A stretch of DNA of 7,726 nucleotides from CBDUJZ01 sp047629415. Lineage in GTDB: Bacteria > Myxococcota_A > Bradymonadia > REDH01. The stretch covers positions 1 to 7,726 of the forward strand of contig JBLHWZ010000268.1 in assembly GCA_047629415.1 (NCBI GenBank), in the 5' to 3' direction. Position 1 is the first letter of the stretch. Each line of letters opens with the position of its first letter. The position numbers and the translations under genes were made by a program. Of this stretch, positions 5,806 through 7,726 are shown piece after piece. The notes under the pieces were generated by a model that saw only the letters and a list, made by a program, of their open reading frames with translations, ran no database searches and was not told the origin of the DNA.

Positions 5806-7290
5806 GTGAGCAGCAATAAAACCGGTTTTCTTAACGTCCTGCAGGAATTCAGTATTCCTCTCATCGCTGGCGTCCTCGCCGCACTCGTATTCGCGAACGT
5901 CAATGCCGACGCGTATCATGAGTTTATCGAGTTCGGTCCGCTAGACATGCTGTGTGCGAACAGCGAGCCAGGCGGCACCTGTATCGACCTGAACCACCAT
6001 GGCGGCCATGGCGAGGACGAGCATGCTGAAGAGCAACATGCAGATTCCGATCACGGCGACAGCGGTGCCCCTGACCACGAGAGCGAGGCAGATCTAGATC
6101 ACGCTGGCGACGACGGTCACGACGCTGCGGCGCTAGAGCACGCGCTCGGAGAAGAGCCGATCGATCACGGAGAGCTGAAGCCAGTGTTCGCGGTCTTTGG
6201 ACACCACTTCACGCTGCACTTCATCGTCAACGACATCTTCATGCTCTTCTTCTTCGGCATTGCCGCAAAGGAGATCACAGAATCGGCGTTGCCGGGCGGG
6301 GCCTTGAACCCGCCATCGAAGGCGATCAACCCTCTGCTGGGGACACTCGGAGGCGTTCTGGGACCGGTTGCGGTCTATTTCGCCCTCGCTGCGTTCTTCT
6401 TCAACGGCGCAGATCCTGCTGTTCGAGCCGAGGTATTCAATGGGTGGGGCATCCCAACAGCGACCGACATCGCGCTCGCTTGGCTTGTCGCCCGAATGGT
6501 CTTCGGTACCACCCACCCCGCGGTGAACTTCCTTCTCCTCTTGGCGATCGCCGACGACGCGATCGGCCTAGGAATCATCGCGATCTTCTACCCGAACCCC
6601 GACCATCCGCCCGCCCCGGGCTGGCTGATCTTGGTGTTTGCCGGCATGGCTGCAGCATTCTTCCTCCGAAAGCGGGGGTCGATGAAGTGGTTCCCTTACA
6701 TTGCAATCGGCGGACTGATCTCTTGGATCGGACTCCTAAAAGCATCGCTCCACCCGGCTCTGGCGCTTGTCCCAATCATCCCGTTCCTCCCGGGTCCGAA
6801 GACCGATACAGGTCTGTTTAGCGCGGACGATGAGATGGACGAATCCAGGCCGAGCGAGAGCTACAACGAGCACTCACACAGCCCGCTTCATGACTTCGAA
6901 CATGACATGAAGCTCTTCGTGGACTTCGGCCTCTTCTTCTTTGGCTTGATGAACGCCGGAGTCGTGCTCGGGGCCGTCAACGACGTCACGTGGATCGTGC
7001 TGGGTGCACTCTTGATCGGCAAGACACTGGGCATCACCCTGTTCTCGGCAGTCGGGAACATGATGGGCTTCAAGTACCCGGACGGGATGGGTACCCGCCA
7101 CGTGGTCGTCTCCGGCGTGATTGCCGGCATGGGCCTGACCGTCGCGCTCTTTGTTGCTGGCGAGGCGTTCCCAGGAACGAGCGCATTCCAGGGTCCGGCC
7201 AAGATGGGAGCCCTCCTGTCTGCCGGCTGCGCGGTCATCGCGATCGCCTTGGGCAAGGTCCTAAAGACCAGCGAGCTAGAGAAGGACTAG
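5806..7290 (+). CDS. nhaA: NhaA-family Na+/H+ antiporter with His/acidic-rich loop insertions
   Basis: The product should exchange external protons for cytoplasmic Na+ (or Li+) across the inner membrane. It has 494 residues against about 390 for E. coli NhaA; the excess is largely in two loops. Family landmarks are clear: GWGIPTATDIALAW with Asp221 (E. coli Asp133), AIADDAIG with Asp250-Asp251 (Asp163-Asp164, the ion-binding pair), LLIGKTLGITLF with Lys406 (Lys300), NAGV in the TM9 region, and GMGLTVALFVAGEAF near the C terminus. The loop after TM1 (about residues 50-123) has Cys50 and Cys59 and eleven His between 64 and 121 amid many Asp/Glu; by family topology it is periplasmic. A second insertion (about 332-366) with His356, 358, 362 and 366 lies between TM8 and TM9, on the cytoplasmic side. 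The GTG start has no obvious ribosome-binding site but places TM1 (15-33) as expected. Confidence 0.95.
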   Translation: MSSNKTGFLNVLQEFSIPLIAGVLAALVFANVNADAYHEFIEFGPLDMLCANSEPGGTCIDLNHHGGHGEDEHAEEQHADSDHGDSGAPDHESEADLDHAGDDGHDAAALEHALGEEPIDHGELKPVFAVFGHHFTLHFIVNDIFMLFFFGIAAKEITESALPGGALNPPSKAINPLLGTLGGVLGPVAVYFALAAFFFNGADPAVRAEVFNGWGIPTATDIALAWLVARMVFGTTHPAVNFLLLLAIADDAIGLGIIAIFYPNPDHPPAPGWLILVFAGMAAAFFLRKRGSMKWFPYIAIGGLISWIGLLKASLHPALALVPIIPFLPGPKTDTGLFSADDEMDESRPSESYNEHSHSPLHDFEHDMKLFVDFGLFFFGLMNAGVVLGAVNDVTWIVLGALLIGKTLGITLFSAVGNMMGFKYPDGMGTRHVVVSGVIAGMGLTVALFVAGEAFPGTSAFQGPAKMGALLSAGCAVIAIALGKVLKTSELEKD

Positions 7291-7308
7291 TGAGGCCATG
7301 GGGGGACG

Positions 7309-7329
7309 GGCGGACTCGGTCGCTCTTTT
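7309..7329 (+). terminator. Possible intrinsic terminator after nhaA
   Basis: A short stem built on GAC (7313-7315) and GTC (7319-7321), with a TCG loop, can be extended by C-G and G-C pairs across a one-base bulge. It is followed by TTTT at 7326-7329, about 36 bases after the nhaA stop. The stem is short and imperfect, so this is a weak call. Confidence 0.3.
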
Positions 7330-7341
7330 AATCTCGTAGCG

Positions 7342-7369
7342 ATCCGAAGGCGGTATAGAGACTTCGGAT
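7342..7369. repeat. 8-bp perfect inverted repeat with 12-base loop
   Basis: ATCCGAAG (7342-7349) is the exact reverse complement of CTTCGGAT (7362-7369). The 12-base spacer contains TATAGA, a string also present in the 40-bp repeats just downstream. It may be a second stem ending nhaA or mutS2 transcripts, or a protein-binding site. No T-run follows on the plus strand. Confidence 0.55.
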
Positions 7370-7389
7370 GAGTTGGCGAGGCGGCCCGC

Positions 7390-7500
7390 GAGCCGTTACG
7401 GCTCAGAGCGAGCTATAGATGCGCTGGCCGAGCGATTACCGCTCGGGGCGAGCTATAGATGCGCTGACCGAGCGATTACGGCTCTCCTAGCGAGCTAACA
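7390..7500. repeat. 40-bp tandem repeat, two full copies and one partial, each with a hairpin
   Basis: Unit 1 is 7390-7429, unit 2 is 7430-7469 and partial unit 3 is 7470-7500. Units 1 and 2 match at 34 of 40 positions and share an identical 19-mer, GCGAGCTATAGATGCGCTG (7408-7426 and 7448-7466). Each unit opens with an inverted repeat. Unit 1 has GAGCCG-TTA-CGGCTC, a 6-bp stem. Unit 2 has GAGCG-ATTAC-CGCTC, where one C-G pair has become G-C. Unit 3 keeps only GAGC/GCTC. No open reading frame of note crosses it. It sits between the convergent nhaA and mutS2 ends. Confidence 0.85.
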
Positions 7501-7517
7501 AGGCTTCGAACTAGCTA

Positions 7518-7726
7518 TCAGATGGTCACGACGGTGACGCCGTCACCACCTTCACCCTGCTCTCCCGGCCGCCAATCTAGCCGGTAGGGGGCGTTTCGTA
7601 GTTGGTCACGTACCGCTCGCTTTAAGGCGCCTGTACCATGCCCGTGAATGACGAAGAGGACGCCGCCGGTCCGCGCCGCGCGATCCAGGTAGACTTCAAG
7701 CTGGTCGACCGCATCGTCAACCCGAG
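7518..7726 (-). CDS. mutS2: Smr domain, C-terminal end of a MutS2-like protein (5' end outside window)
   Basis: Reverse-strand translation of the last 209 bases gives 68 residues ending at TGA (7518-7520). They match the Smr domain: helix VDDAVDQLEVYLDRA, strand GGVLFVIHGHGTG, helix ALKRAVRDQLRN, then GEGGDGVTVVTI at the stop. HGxGTGxL is the signature loop of Smr nucleases and a terminal GxGGxGVTVV is typical of the MutS2 C terminus. In bacteria MutS2 acts on branched DNA or on collided ribosomes (RqcU), with Smr as the cleaving or binding module. The position normally Lys in HGKGTGALR is His here and the following Arg is Lys. Only the Smr part is visible, so a stand-alone Smr protein cannot be excluded. 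It converges on nhaA across 227 bp. Confidence 0.8.
   Translation of the reverse strand, partial: RVDDAVDQLEVYLDRAARTGGVLFVIHGHGTGALKRAVRDQLRNAPYRLDWRPGEQGEGGDGVTVVTI

Noticed and set aside
6874..7256. Minus-strand frames opposite the end of nhaA
   Set aside because: They are antisense shadows of conserved transporter sequence with no features of their own.
7390..7500. CRISPR array
   Set aside because: Units are directly adjacent with no unique spacers, and there are fewer than three full copies; this is a tandem repeat, not repeat-spacer structure.

Overview
The window is 7.7 kb of moderately GC-rich bacterial DNA (about 60% by eye) with densely packed genes on both strands. An FHA-domain protein, a membrane-anchored Hanks-type Ser/Thr kinase with a helical-repeat array, two predicted lipoproteins and MutS2 together suggest a Gram-negative, signalling-rich lineage, most like Myxococcota or related former Deltaproteobacteria. 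NhaA would fit a saline or alkaline habitat. The taxonomy is inference: there is no rRNA or other marker.

Layout. (1) Positions 1-144, plus strand: the last 47 codons of an FHA-domain protein. (2) Positions 136-2080, minus strand: a two-gene unit, a small lipoprotein followed by a membrane-anchored HEAT-like repeat protein. The latter's 3' end overlaps the FHA gene. (3) Positions 2081-2248: a divergent control region with a candidate promoter embedded in inverted and direct repeats. (4) Positions 2249-4816, plus strand: an 855-residue kinase with, in order, an export-signal-like segment, a Gly-Ser-Glu linker, one transmembrane helix, about 25 units of a strict 13-residue helical repeat, a TPR-like region, a Pro/Ala/Gly/Ser linker and a complete C-terminal kinase domain. 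(5) Positions 4883-5725, minus strand: a TPR lipoprotein with a TTG start. (6) Positions 5806-7290, plus strand: an NhaA-family Na+/H+ antiporter with two long His/Asp/Glu-rich loop insertions. (7) Positions 7291-7517: non-coding, with a candidate terminator, an 8-bp inverted repeat and a 40-bp tandem repeat. (8) Positions 7518-7726, minus strand: the C-terminal Smr domain of a MutS2-like protein, cut by the window edge.

Working together. The FHA protein (phosphothreonine reader), the kinase (writer) and the scaffold-like solenoid and lipoprotein genes could form a phospho-signalling neighbourhood across the envelope; this is inferred from domain content and adjacency only. NhaA and MutS2 look like independent housekeeping or stress genes. 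The most unusual items are the exact 13-residue repeat array fused to a kinase, the metal-binding-like loops of NhaA, and the hairpin-bearing 40-bp tandem repeat between nhaA and mutS2.
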